Shown here: positions 24,709 to 32,927 of the stretch, piece by piece
How positions within the stretch are numbered: the stretch's first letter is position 1
How the letters are laid out: each line of letters starts with the position of its first letter
NCBI GenBank assembly: GCA_942490985.1
Contig: CALNYW010000005.1
Location: 496,001-560,000 of the forward strand
Length of the DNA: 64,000 nucleotides
Reading direction: 5' to 3'
DNA from: Thiosocius sp942490985
GTDB lineage: Bacteria; Pseudomonadota; Gammaproteobacteria; Chromatiales; Chromatiaceae
The notes under the pieces: generated by a model
The model's input: only the letters and a program-made list of their open reading frames with translations
Database searches by the model: none
Told to the model about the DNA's origin: nothing
Made by a program: the position numbers and the translations under genes

Positions 24709-26712
24709 TTACTTGAACAGCTTCGACTTGTCGACCAAGTCTTTGTGGGCGCGCTTGAAGCAGGTCCACTGTTTGGTCTCTTTGTCGTAAACCGAGTTCA
24801 CGAAGCAGTGCCAGTTTTCCTCATCGACAAAGTTCTTGTCCATGCGGTAGTAGAAGCCCGGGTAACGGGACTCTTCGCGGAACTGGATGTGCTTCATGTG
24901 CGCTTCGGCAGTCAAGATGCGGTGGTAGTTTTCCCAGGCACGCAGCAGCTCGTGCAGGTCTTTTGCACGCATCTTCAACGCGTCTTCCTTCAGCATCTCC
25001 AGCTTCTGCTCCGCCAACGCCAGCATGTGCTCGTTGGTCGTGTAGTAGGTGGCGACACCGGCTACATACTCGTCCATGATCTTCTGCAGACGGAACTGCA
25101 GCATCCGTGGCGTGATGTAGTGCGGGTTGACGTCGATCGCGGTCGTGTAGTCCTTGTGCTCGAGGAAGTTACGCACCGGACGGTAGATCTCTTCAATCAG
25201 TTCATCGACGGTAGTGTCGAGTTCTGGCTGAATGTCCTTGTTGTCCATCACGTACTTGACCATCGACTTGGCACACATACGGCCTTCGGCGTGCGAACCA
25301 GACGAGAACTTGTGGCCGGATGCACCAACGCCGTCACCTGCGGTGAACAGGCCCTTGATGGTGGTCATACCACGGTAGCCCCAGTTCCAGCCTTCCGGCA
25401 GGTGACCCGGGATCTTGTCCTTTTCTGGGTGCTCTTCGCTGGTCGGCGCGCCGACGTCGGTCGGGCCAGATGCCCAAATACCGCAGCAACCGGAGTGCGA
25501 GCCAAGCAGGTACGGCTCGGTCGGCATCAACTCGGAGTTTTTCTTCTCCGGCTCGATGTTTTCACCGGCCCAGATACCGCACTGACCGATACACATGTCG
25601 AGGAAGTCTTCCCATGCCTCGGCTTCGAGGTGCTTGACCTCACGCGGCGACAGTGTCTCACGCAGGTTGGCGAGGGCGGTAACCGTATCCATCCAGATCG
25701 GACCACGGCCTTCCTTCATCTCTTTGAGCATCAGGTGGTTACGCAGGCACGATGCCGGAACTTTGGTCTGCCCGTACGGCGGGTAGTCGTCCAGCATCTC
25801 TTTGTTGCGCTGCATGTAGACTTCGCCGAACGCATTGGTTGCCTGCGATTTGAACAGCAGGAACCAGGCGCCAACCGGACCATAACCGTCTTTGAAACGG
25901 GTCGGTACGAAGCGGTTTTCCATCATGGTCAGCTCAGCGCCGGCCTCTGCAGCCATGGCATAGGTCGAGCCAGCGTTCCACACCGGGTACCAGGCACGGC
26001 CTTGACCTTCACCGACCGAACGCGGACGGAAGATGTTCACACAGCCACCGGCTACCAGCAGGCAGGCCTTGAACTTGTAGACGAACAGCTTGTGATCGCG
26101 GGTCGAAAAGCCGACAGCACCAGCGATGCGGTTCTTGTCGTTCTTGTCGTTGACCAGCTTGACGATGAACACACGCTCCTGAATGCGATCGGTGCCGAGC
26201 GCCTTCTTGGCGGCTTCTGCAACGATCCACTTGTAGGACTCGCCGTTGATCATGATCTGCCACTTACCGGAACGAACCGGCTTGCCGCCGTCCTTCAGCG
26301 GGGTCATGCCCTTGGAACCGTCGTGACGCTCACCGTTCTCGTCGGTCTTCCAGATCGGGAGACCCCACTCTTCGAACAGGTGAACAGACTCGTCGACGTG
26401 CCGACCCAGGTCATAGGCCAGGTCATCACGGGTGATACCCATCAGGTCGTTGGAGACCATCCGAGCATAGTCTGCAGGGTCTTGCTCAGTACCGATGTAG
26501 GTGTTGATTGCCGACAGGCCCTGCGCAACAGCGCCGGAACGGTCCATCGCGGCCTTGTCGACCAGCTTCACTTTGATGTCAACGCCTTGTGCCTTGGCGG
26601 CATCCAGCCAAGGTCCAATTTCGTAACCGGTACCGCATGCTGCCATGCCGCCGCCGATGATGAGGATGTCTACCTCTTCTTCGACGACATCGGGTTTACC
26701 GAATTCAGCCAT
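24709..26712 (-). CDS. aprA: Adenylylsulfate reductase alpha subunit
   Basis: 667-residue FAD-containing catalytic subunit of dissimilatory APS reductase. In sulfur oxidisers it converts sulfite plus AMP to APS, releasing two electrons. The fumarate-reductase-like flavoprotein fold is shown by DILIIGGGMAACGTGYEIG (residues 14-32) and SGAVAQGLSAINTYIG, with later ARMVSNDLMGITRDDLAYD and the C-terminal block EESRYPGFYYRMDKNFVD. The length is normal for AprA. A ribosome binding site AGAGGT precedes the ATG. It lies 44 bases downstream of aprB, and a strong terminator follows. Electrons would pass through AprB to the Qmo proteins encoded 12 kb away at 7.6-12.7 kb. Confidence 0.97.
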   Translation of the reverse strand: MAEFGKPDVVEEEVDILIIGGGMAACGTGYEIGPWLDAAKAQGVDIKVKLVDKAAMDRSGAVAQGLSAINTYIGTEQDPADYARMVSNDLMGITRDDLAYDLGRHVDESVHLFEEWGLPIWKTDENGERHDGSKGMTPLKDGGKPVRSGKWQIMINGESYKWIVAEAAKKALGTDRIQERVFIVKLVNDKNDKNRIAGAVGFSTRDHKLFVYKFKACLLVAGGCVNIFRPRSVGEGQGRAWYPVWNAGSTYAMAAEAGAELTMMENRFVPTRFKDGYGPVGAWFLLFKSQATNAFGEVYMQRNKEMLDDYPPYGQTKVPASCLRNHLMLKEMKEGRGPIWMDTVTALANLRETLSPREVKHLEAEAWEDFLDMCIGQCGIWAGENIEPEKKNSELMPTEPYLLGSHSGCCGIWASGPTDVGAPTSEEHPEKDKIPGHLPEGWNWGYRGMTTIKGLFTAGDGVGASGHKFSSGSHAEGRMCAKSMVKYVMDNKDIQPELDTTVDELIEEIYRPVRNFLEHKDYTTAIDVNPHYITPRMLQFRLQKIMDEYVAGVATYYTTNEHMLALAEQKLEMLKEDALKMRAKDLHELLRAWENYHRILTAEAHMKHIQFREESRYPGFYYRMDKNFVDEENWHCFVNSVYDKETKQWTCFKRAHKDLVDKSKLFK

Positions 26713-26756
26713 TTCAAATTACCTCTTGTCTCTCTGTGTTCGCTTAGCGGTCGCGC

Positions 26757-27224
26757 TTACTTGGCGATCAGCTCGCTGGGATCGCCGGAACGGTAGCCGT
26801 TTGCTTCGACGAAGAAGCCGGTGTCCGAGATCTTGTTGATGTCCGCGTCTGGCTTGCCGCCGTAAGGATCGATAGAGCCTTCCGGGGTAGTGCGGATCGG
26901 GAACTTGAAGCGCTTCATGGTGCCGTTGCGGAACTTGATGGTCCACATGATCGAGTCGGTGCCACGCAATGGCTGAACAGACGCGCCAAGCGGCACGATG
27001 TCGGCGTATGGGCGGGCTTCGATCGCGTTTTGCGGGCAGATCTTGATGCAGGAGTAGCACTCCCAGCACTGCTCGGGCTCCTGGTTGTAGGACTTCATGG
27101 CGTGGCCGGTTTCTGAGCCGTCCATGTCCAGTTTCATCAGATCGTGCGGGCAAATGTACATGCACGCCGTCTTGTCCTGGCCCTTACAGCCATCGCACTT
27201 ATCGGTACGTACGAATGTAGGCAT
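26757..27224 (-). CDS. aprB: Adenylylsulfate reductase beta subunit
   Basis: 155-residue iron-sulfur subunit of APS reductase. Two [4Fe-4S] cluster motifs are visible near the N terminus: CDGCKGQDKTACMYICP, with the insertion typical of AprB, and CWECYSCIKICP. The C-terminal tail (KISDTGFFVEANGYRSGDP) wraps AprA in known structures. The GGAGA ribosome binding site precedes the ATG. First gene of aprBA, read away from a 421-base intergenic region. No aprM membrane-anchor gene lies beside it, which fits the presence of qmo genes elsewhere in the window. Confidence 0.97.
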   Translation of the reverse strand: MPTFVRTDKCDGCKGQDKTACMYICPHDLMKLDMDGSETGHAMKSYNQEPEQCWECYSCIKICPQNAIEARPYADIVPLGASVQPLRGTDSIMWTIKFRNGTMKRFKFPIRTTPEGSIDPYGGKPDADINKISDTGFFVEANGYRSGDPSELIAK

Positions 27225-27645
27225 CGATGGTTTCTCCTGAGGTTACACTGCAGTGTTTGTGCCGCTTTCAAGCCGCGGCGATTCTCGTGGAAGCTCGCCC
27301 ATCCTAACTGAAGGCGTGGTTCACTCCCGGGTCGATGGCCCGAACTGTCTGGCAACCCGGCTTCCGGATAACCGACCGATTGCTAGGCCAGGCGCGCATG
27401 GGCGACACCTGGCGGGGCCTCGGGGTGGGTAAACTTAGTGGGGGCAGGGGAAAAAGGCCAAACAGTTTTGCGGTTGGCTGGCATAAATTAGCCTTATTCC
27501 TTTTTCTAATACAGGTAATTAAAAATCTGTTTTTTAATACATTTTCTAAACAAAACCCGTTTTCGCGCGGCCAGGATGGACAATCGGGGTGCATAGCTTC
27601 GACAAGCTCCAGACAAGCCCGCAAAACCGCAAACCGAGTAAATCC
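27225..27645. promoter_or_regulatory. Divergent aprB / HEAT-protein intergenic region
   Basis: 421 bases between divergent genes. A distinctly AT-rich block at about 27475-27555 (runs such as AATTAAAAATCTG and TTTTTTAATACATTTTC) contrasts with the GC-rich surroundings and probably carries promoters or a regulator site. I could not fix a -35/-10 pair with confidence on either strand. Confidence 0.45.
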
Positions 27646-28299
27646 ATGTCAGACGTCACTGTCCCAGACGCAGAGCTCCTGATCGCGCCTGGATGCCCCC
27701 ACTGTCCGGCGGTTTTGGCCGGCCTGACCGACCTGGTCAAACGCGGCCAGATCGGCGCGCTCACCGTTATCAACCTGGCCGTGCACCCCGCCGCGGCGAC
27801 CGAGCGCGGCGCGCGGGGCGCTCCCTGGGTCCGGATCGGACCCTTCGAACTGGTCGGCGCTCACACCCCTGAAGAGCTCAGAACCTGGGCGACCCGGGCC
27901 GCGACCCCGACTGGGCGACAAGCGTACCTGCTCGAGCACCTGGCCGCTGGCGAACTGGATGCAACCACCGCACTGTGCCGTCGCGACCCCTCCATGCGCC
28001 GCGCTTTGATCGAGCTGGCCGCGGACCTTGAGACCCCTTTTGCCGTGCGCGTCGGCGTCGGCGCGGTGTTCGAAGACCTCGGCCCCGAGGGCCTGATCAG
28101 GGACCTGGTCGATGCGATCGATCAGACCCTAGCGAAACATGCCGACGCACAAATCCGTGCCGACGGCGCCCATTTTCTCGGATTGACGGGCAACCCGACG
28201 GCACTCACTACGCTGCAAGCTATGCTCGACGATCCGAATGCCGAGGTCCGCGAGATTGCCAAAGACGCGATCGGGGTGCTCAATAGCCCCGCCGCCTGA
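27646..28299 (+). CDS. Thioredoxin-fold plus HEAT-repeat protein
   Basis: 217-residue cytosolic protein with two parts. Residues 10-90 look like a thioredoxin fold with a CPHC motif at 17-20 (APGCPHCPAVLAGL) and a cis-Pro-type loop GAPWVRIGPFEL. Residues 100-215 form alpha-helical pairs of the HEAT/PBS-lyase type, for example AQIRADGAHFLGLTGNP and LQAMLDDPNAEVREIAKDAI. It may be a thiol-disulfide protein that docks on a partner through the HEAT part. It is read divergently from aprBA. The ATG at 27646 is chosen over an upstream start because the extra residues lack any conserved look. Confidence 0.7.
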   Translation: MSDVTVPDAELLIAPGCPHCPAVLAGLTDLVKRGQIGALTVINLAVHPAAATERGARGAPWVRIGPFELVGAHTPEELRTWATRAATPTGRQAYLLEHLAAGELDATTALCRRDPSMRRALIELAADLETPFAVRVGVGAVFEDLGPEGLIRDLVDAIDQTLAKHADAQIRADGAHFLGLTGNPTALTTLQAMLDDPNAEVREIAKDAIGVLNSPAA

Positions 28300-28359
28300 G
28301 CGACGTCATGCGCGGCACGGTTGTTTAGAATCAACGGCGAGCCCCAGCGAACAAGCAAA

Positions 28360-28911
28360 ATGCCATTACCCGATCGCGATCAACAAATCGTTCAAACCCA
28401 TGCTGCCTTCATCTGTCAGGTCGTTGAGTCCATCCAACAAGCCGACGCCAGACCCCGCCTCGATGCCCTGATACAGACCGCCCGGGATAACGGCTGGGCG
28501 GCCCTGGCCGATGCCGTCCGGCAGATTGCCGACGGTTCGCGCGAACTCGCCCAGCTGCGCGGCCTCGACGACGAAGACCGAACCATCATCGCGGCGATAC
28601 TCGGCGGGCTACAGGATCCCTCGACCCTGCCCGACCCCCAAAAAAAGGCCGACCCGACGCTCGCAGCCCCCGGGCTGGCTGACATGATCAGCGAAGCAGG
28701 GCGAGGTAACGTTCAGGCGCTCACGCTGGTCAGCCAAATGGCCGAGCAGATGAGCAAGGTAAACGGCGATATGCGGCGTGTAGCGGCGGTGATCCGCCCG
28801 ATGATCAACGGCGAACGCGATCCCGAAAAGCTCTGTGACCGCCTCGACGCACGCGGCCAACAACTGGTCCTGCAGATCCTCGAAGAACTCGGCAAACGCG
28901 AGCTGCACTGA
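28360..28911 (+). CDS. Conserved-looking helical protein, unknown
   Basis: 183-residue acidic, mostly helical cytosolic protein, for example RPRLDALIQTARDNGWAAL and the C-terminal GQQLVLQILEELGKRELH. No family is recognised and no membrane segment or cofactor motif is seen. The frame extends a little upstream through a TTG, but the ATG at 28360 has the better context. Its stop shares a base with the start of the DUF423 gene (TGATG), so the two are translationally coupled, and it follows the thioredoxin/HEAT gene by 60 bases. Confidence 0.6.
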   Translation: MPLPDRDQQIVQTHAAFICQVVESIQQADARPRLDALIQTARDNGWAALADAVRQIADGSRELAQLRGLDDEDRTIIAAILGGLQDPSTLPDPQKKADPTLAAPGLADMISEAGRGNVQALTLVSQMAEQMSKVNGDMRRVAAVIRPMINGERDPEKLCDRLDARGQQLVLQILEELGKRELH

Positions 28912-29285
28912 TGAATTCGCATCGTCACTTTCTGCTGTTCGGTGCGATCACCGGATTCCTGACCGTCGCATTCGGGGCCTTCGCCGCGCACGGCCTAGAA
29001 AATCGGCTGTCGGCGGCAATGCTCACGACATTTCAGACCGGCGTGGAATATCAGGGCCTGCATGCCCTGGCATTGCTGATGGTCGGCATGCTCGGCCGTG
29101 GGGTCAACACCGCGGGATTAAGCCTGGCGGGCTGGAGTTTCGTAATCGGCATTTTGCTGTTTTCCGGCAGCCTGTACCTGCTCGCGCTGACCGGGACCCG
29201 CTGGCTGGGCATCATCACCCCGTTCGGCGGCACCGCGTTCCTGGTCGGTTGGGCGGCGCTCGCCTGGCATGCCTATCGCGCATGA
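28911..29285 (+). CDS. DUF423 family small membrane protein (YgdD-like)
   Basis: 124-residue inner-membrane protein of the DUF423/YgdD family. Four hydrophobic segments are seen, with the family's typical GAFAAHGLENRLS near the N terminus, QTGVEYQGLHALALL in the second helix and LGIITPFGGTAFLVGW near the end. Its function is unknown. It is coupled to the genes on both sides: its ATG overlaps the preceding stop, and its own stop overlaps the ATG of the methyltransferase gene. Confidence 0.85.
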   Translation: MNSHRHFLLFGAITGFLTVAFGAFAAHGLENRLSAAMLTTFQTGVEYQGLHALALLMVGMLGRGVNTAGLSLAGWSFVIGILLFSGSLYLLALTGTRWLGIITPFGGTAFLVGWAALAWHAYRA

Positions 29286-30214
29286 GTGCGCTCGACGGGC
29301 TACTCAACCGCATCACGAAAAACCAGCGTCATCTGCGCAAGTGGGCCCGACGCGAGGGCCTTGAAGCCTACCGGCTGTACGACCGCGATATGCCCGAGTT
29401 CCCGTTGGCGGTAGATCGCTACCGTGACTGGCTACATGTCCAGGTGTTCGAACGAAAGCGCGTGCTGTCCGAAGATTTGCTCGCCGCCATCCATCAGGCA
29501 CTTGCCGATCGGCTCGACGTCGCGGCACCACAGGTGGTGATCAAACACCGGCGCCGCCAGCGCGGCACCAGTCAATATGAAAAAAACAACCTCAACACGC
29601 CCGCGTTCACGATCACAGAACGGGGGCTACGCTTCGAGGTCAACCTCGGCCGTTATCTCGACACGGGCCTGTTCCTCGACCACCGCGACACGCGACAGCT
29701 GGTCGGCAAACTGGTCGGCAAGAAGGTCTTTCTGAACCTGTTCGCCTATACCGGCAGCTTCACCGTTTACGCCGCGGCCGGCGGCGCGCGCCGATCGGTA
29801 ACCGTCGATATGTCGCGTACCTATCAAGATTGGAGTCGCCGCAACCTGGTGCACAACGGGCTCAACGACGCGGACCGCCACACCTTCGTCCAGGCCGACG
29901 TGATGGGCTTTATCGAACGGATGATTTCGCAAAACGCGCGGTTCGACGTCATCGTGCTGGACCCACCAAGCTTCTCGAACTCGAAACGCATGCAGACCAC
30001 ATTCGACGTGCAACGCGACCATGCCGGACTGGTGCGCTCGACGTTAAGACTGCTCGCCCCCGGCGGCACACTGATCTTCTCGAACAACCGACAGGGCTTT
30101 CAGCTGGACCAGGGACTCGCAAAACTCGCCGAAATCACGGACATCACCACACGTACCGTACCGGACGATTTCAAACGGCATGTGCCACATCGCTGTTGGC
30201 TCCTGCGGCAATGA
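29282..30214 (+). CDS. RlmK-like class I SAM methyltransferase
   Basis: 310-residue methyltransferase resembling the RlmK half of the E. coli RlmKL protein, which makes m7G2069 in 23S rRNA. Residues 1-95 form an RNA-binding-type domain (LRKWARREGLEAYRLYD). The Rossmann core begins with DHRDTRQLVG and motif I NLFAYTGSFTVYAAAGGA, with the catalytic-type motif DPPSFSNSKRM near residue 230. Here it is a stand-alone gene rather than fused to RlmL; whether the target is the same is inferred. The start overlaps the stop of the DUF423 gene by four bases. Confidence 0.8.
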   Translation: MSALDGLLNRITKNQRHLRKWARREGLEAYRLYDRDMPEFPLAVDRYRDWLHVQVFERKRVLSEDLLAAIHQALADRLDVAAPQVVIKHRRRQRGTSQYEKNNLNTPAFTITERGLRFEVNLGRYLDTGLFLDHRDTRQLVGKLVGKKVFLNLFAYTGSFTVYAAAGGARRSVTVDMSRTYQDWSRRNLVHNGLNDADRHTFVQADVMGFIERMISQNARFDVIVLDPPSFSNSKRMQTTFDVQRDHAGLVRSTLRLLAPGGTLIFSNNRQGFQLDQGLAKLAEITDITTRTVPDDFKRHVPHRCWLLRQ

Positions 30215-30265
30215 TCTGCCGATTCGCTTGCAGGCGCGGCTGGCCCTGAGCGATAGAATGCGGGC

Positions 30266-31621
30266 ATGGCACGACGCATACTGATCATCGAGGACGACCT
30301 CGCCCTCAGCCAGATGTTGGCGCTTCATTTCGAAGACCAGGGCGCGGAGGTCCTCACCGCGGACCGTTGCGAGGCCGGTCTGGCGCGAGCATGCGAGGCG
30401 GACTTCGATCTGATGATGCTGGATCAGCAACTGCCTGACGGCAACGGCATCGACCTGCTGCCGCGACTGCTCGAGCGCCAGCCACGTGTCCCGATCATCA
30501 TGATGACCGGGCAGCACGACCTCGAACTCGCGATTCAGGCGATCAAGCAGGGCGCCGCAGATTTCGTCCACAAACCCCTGAAGACCGCGACCCTACAGGC
30601 CACGGTCGAACGGCTGCTTAGTCGGCGCTCCCCGCCGGAGGAGCTGGAACCCTCGTCGGCCGCGACCGGCGACCTGATTGGCCGCAGCGATGCGATGCTG
30701 GAGGTCAGTAAACAGATCGCGCTGTCTGCTGGCAACGCAGCGACCGTCCTGATTGGCGGGGAATCGGGTACAGGCAAGGAAGTCGTGGCAAGGCTGATAC
30801 ACGAACACAGCGGCCGAACCGGCCGTTTCGTCGCGATCAACTGCGCAGCCATCGTTGACACCTTGCTGGAAAGCGAGCTGTTTGGTCACCAAAAGGGGGC
30901 GTTCACCGGTGCCGACCACAGCAAACCGGGCAGATTCGAACTTGCCGAGAACGGCACCCTGTTTCTCGATGAAATTGCCGAACTGGCGCCGTCGCTGCAG
31001 GCGAAACTATTGCGTGCGCTGCAGGAACGGACGATCGAACGCGTCGGCGGCACCGCGACGATTGCCGTCAGTGCGCGCATTATCGCCGCAACCCATCGCG
31101 ATATTTTCACACTGGCGGACGAAGGCAAGTTTCGCGAAGACCTGGCCTATCGACTGAACGTCATCCATATCATTGTCCCACCGCTTCGCCAACGGCGAGA
31201 AGACATCCCGTTGCTGGCAACAGCGCTGCTCCGCAAGGCCGCCACGCAACACGCGACGCGTCCCCCTTCGCTGACAGCCGAGGCACTGCAGGTCCTCAAG
31301 ACCCACGCATGGCCCGGCAATGTTCGCGAGCTGGAAAACGTCTTGACCCAGGCGATGGTTCTGGCCAGGGACGGACAGATTGATGTGACCGAGCTGCGGC
31401 TTCGCGATCGTGATAGCGGCAGGACAGCGATCCCTCCAGACCGTGGCGAACAAGCGGTCCTGCCGTCACTCGAACAGGTCGAGGCAGCCCATGTCCAGCG
31501 TGCACTCGACGCCACCGGCGGGCACAAGGGACGCACCTGCGAGATTCTCGGCATCTCGCGACCTGCGCTGGACCGCAAGATCCAAAAATACGGCCTGAAG
31601 CTTCCTGATCGCGAACACTGA
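30266..31621 (+). CDS. NtrC-family sigma-54-dependent response regulator
   Basis: 451-residue response regulator and sigma-54 activator. The receiver domain (residues 1-120) has LIIEDD, the phospho-acceptor in MMLDQQLPDGNG and Lys in DFVHKPLK. The AAA+ domain starts with LIGRSDAMLEV and has Walker A GGESGTGKE, the sigma-54-contacting loop GAFTGA and Walker B TLFLDEIAEL. The C terminus is a Fis-type helix-turn-helix (GGHKGRTCEILGISRPALDRKIQKY). No histidine kinase gene adjoins it, so its partner lies elsewhere. A sigma-54-type promoter with upstream dyads stands between this gene and the ECF-like sigma gene, suggesting that gene as a target. Confidence 0.93.
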   Translation: MARRILIIEDDLALSQMLALHFEDQGAEVLTADRCEAGLARACEADFDLMMLDQQLPDGNGIDLLPRLLERQPRVPIIMMTGQHDLELAIQAIKQGAADFVHKPLKTATLQATVERLLSRRSPPEELEPSSAATGDLIGRSDAMLEVSKQIALSAGNAATVLIGGESGTGKEVVARLIHEHSGRTGRFVAINCAAIVDTLLESELFGHQKGAFTGADHSKPGRFELAENGTLFLDEIAELAPSLQAKLLRALQERTIERVGGTATIAVSARIIAATHRDIFTLADEGKFREDLAYRLNVIHIIVPPLRQRREDIPLLATALLRKAATQHATRPPSLTAEALQVLKTHAWPGNVRELENVLTQAMVLARDGQIDVTELRLRDRDSGRTAIPPDRGEQAVLPSLEQVEAAHVQRALDATGGHKGRTCEILGISRPALDRKIQKYGLKLPDREH

Positions 31622-31644
31622 CCGCTCGAGCCAGGGTGAAACGG

Positions 31645-31674
31645 AACATGACGTTGTCACGTTTCGTTGTAACG
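31645..31674 (+). promoter_or_regulatory. Candidate enhancer-binding dyads
   Basis: Two adjacent dyad symmetries: AACaTGACgttGTCAcGTT at 31645-31663 and CGTTgtAACG at 31665-31674. They lie about 65-90 bases before the -24 element, the usual place for NtrC-type upstream activator sites. A further GTTACAAC at 31727-31734, the inverse of the GTTGTAAC in the second dyad, abuts the promoter. Confidence 0.5.
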
Positions 31675-31734
31675 ATTCGTTAGGGCCGTCTCGGCCGATC
31701 CAAAAAAACTCTCATTTTTTCAGCGCGTTACAAC

Positions 31735-31751
31735 TTGGCACGACCACTGCA
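31735..31751 (+). promoter_or_regulatory. Sigma-54 (-24/-12) promoter
   Basis: TTGGCACGACCACTGCA has GG and GC exactly ten bases apart and matches the -24/-12 consensus TTGGCACG-N4-TTGCW at all but one position. The start of transcription would fall near 31762, leaving a short leader before the ECF-like sigma gene. Confidence 0.8.
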
Positions 31752-31794
31752 ATGACTCAGGCATCACCTGAACCACTTGCACAAGGAAGCCAAC

Positions 31795-32328
31795 ATGACC
31801 GCGATCGCTCTCGCCCAGACAGCCAAGCTCGCCGATCCTCGCACGACCGGAAAATCGGCACGGGAAACCCATTTCAACCAGTTGATTGCGAGCTACATGG
31901 ACGACCTGTACCGCTATGCGTATTGGCTCACCGGCCAACACGCCATAGCCGATGATCTGGTCCAGGAGACGTTGGTGCGGGCCTGGAAGGCAATGGACAA
32001 GCTGCAAGACACCAAGGCCGTCAAAGGCTGGCTGCTGACCATACTGCGTCGCGAAAACGCCCGCCGTTTTGAACGAAAACGCTTGCAGGAAAGCGCCGTA
32101 CCGACCGAGGAGGTGGCCGCGACCCGCAAGGATTACGACACGTCTACCGAGGCCTTTGTACTCCGCCAGGCACTCGCGCAACTGCCCGAAGAGTACCGCG
32201 AGCCACTCCTGCTGCAGGTCATCCAGGGGTTTTCGCAGAAAGAGATCGCAGCCCACCTCGGGATATCGGTAGCCGGTGCCGGTACCCGCCTGTTTCGCGC
32301 GCGCGTGAAGATGCGCGAGCTTCTATGA
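31795..32328 (+). CDS. ECF-like RNA polymerase sigma-70 family factor
   Basis: 177-residue sigma factor. The region 2 signature is YMDDLYRYAYWLTGQHAIADDLVQETL, and region 4 has LPEEYREPLLLQVIQGFSQKEIAAHLGIS followed by a basic recognition helix (TRLFRARVKMREL). There is no region 1 or 3, as in ECF (group 4) factors. The ATG is preceded by AAGGAAG. No anti-sigma gene follows; instead a truncated receiver-domain ORF overlaps the stop. A sigma-54 promoter upstream suggests that its production is switched on by the neighbouring NtrC-type regulator. Confidence 0.9.
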   Translation: MTAIALAQTAKLADPRTTGKSARETHFNQLIASYMDDLYRYAYWLTGQHAIADDLVQETLVRAWKAMDKLQDTKAVKGWLLTILRRENARRFERKRLQESAVPTEEVAATRKDYDTSTEAFVLRQALAQLPEEYREPLLLQVIQGFSQKEIAAHLGISVAGAGTRLFRARVKMRELL

Positions 32329-32447
32329 ATGCCCCGGCAAAGCATCGCGGGTTGCTGATTATCGACGATGATGTTGCCCTTCTCGAGATGCTTGGATTGG
32401 CATTCGAAGACTTGTGGGGCACCACGTCTCAAAGGCGCGAACGCTAG
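32325..32447 (+). pseudogene. Truncated receiver-domain stub
   Basis: A 40-codon frame starts at an ATG overlapping the sigma-factor stop (ATGA). Its first 28 residues read like the start of a response-regulator receiver (LLIIDDDVALLEMLGLAFED), close to the N terminus of the NtrC-type protein 2 kb upstream. After this it runs into unrelated sequence and stops at 32445-32447, where the stop codon of the convergent TPR gene also lies. It looks like the remains of a response regulator cut off by a deletion or rearrangement. Confidence 0.75.
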
Positions 32448-32770
32448 GCGTCGTTCAGCGCCTGCTCAGAACGCTTGCGGAACACACCCATTTCCTTGGC
32501 CGCCTGGATGTCTCCGCGCTGCTCGGCTACCGCGATGCCCTGGTCGAGCACCTCGACCGCCTCTGCATGCGCACCGACCGTCGCCAGCGCCTTGCCAAGC
32601 ATCTTCCAGGCCGCCGAGTAACCCTCGTCGAGTTTGAGGGCCTCGCGCAGGTGGGGGATCGCCGTATCGGCATCGCCTGCCTTGAGCAGCTCGTTGCCGA
32701 GCGAATAGCGAAGTAGCGCGCTATCGACCCCGCGTTCCAACATCCCGTGCAAATTGTCGATCATTGTCAT
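32444..32770 (-). CDS. Small tetratricopeptide-repeat protein
   Basis: 108-residue cytosolic protein with about two and a half TPR units: ALLRYSLGNELLKAGDADTA, AIPHLREALKLDEGYSAAW and KMLGKALATVGAHAEAVEVL, followed by a short helix. TPR proteins mediate protein-protein contacts; the partner is unknown. Comparable stand-alone TPR proteins are common in gammaproteobacteria. It converges on the truncated receiver ORF, overlapping it by four bases. Confidence 0.8.
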   Translation of the reverse strand: MTMIDNLHGMLERGVDSALLRYSLGNELLKAGDADTAIPHLREALKLDEGYSAAWKMLGKALATVGAHAEAVEVLDQGIAVAEQRGDIQAAKEMGVFRKRSEQALNDA

Positions 32771-32927
32771 GGGCTAATCCTCTGGTTTTTATTTTGTGTC
32801 GATACCGACGCCATGTCTGCCGATAATCTGTAGGGTAAGGAGCCGAATGGCACCGCATCAACCACAGATCATCCAATTAACTCAATGATTTGCCGCTGGT
32901 GTCCCCACTCTCCAGGGGGAAATTCGT

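Noticed and set aside
24745..26796. 683-codon open frame antisense to aprA
   Set aside because: Shadow of a long GC-rich gene; no start signal or recognisable domain, while aprA on the other strand is unmistakable.
31681..31720. GGCCG/CGGCC hairpin behind the NtrC-type gene as a terminator
   Set aside because: Short stem followed by A rather than T on the plus strand; it may act on the minus strand, but nothing is encoded there.
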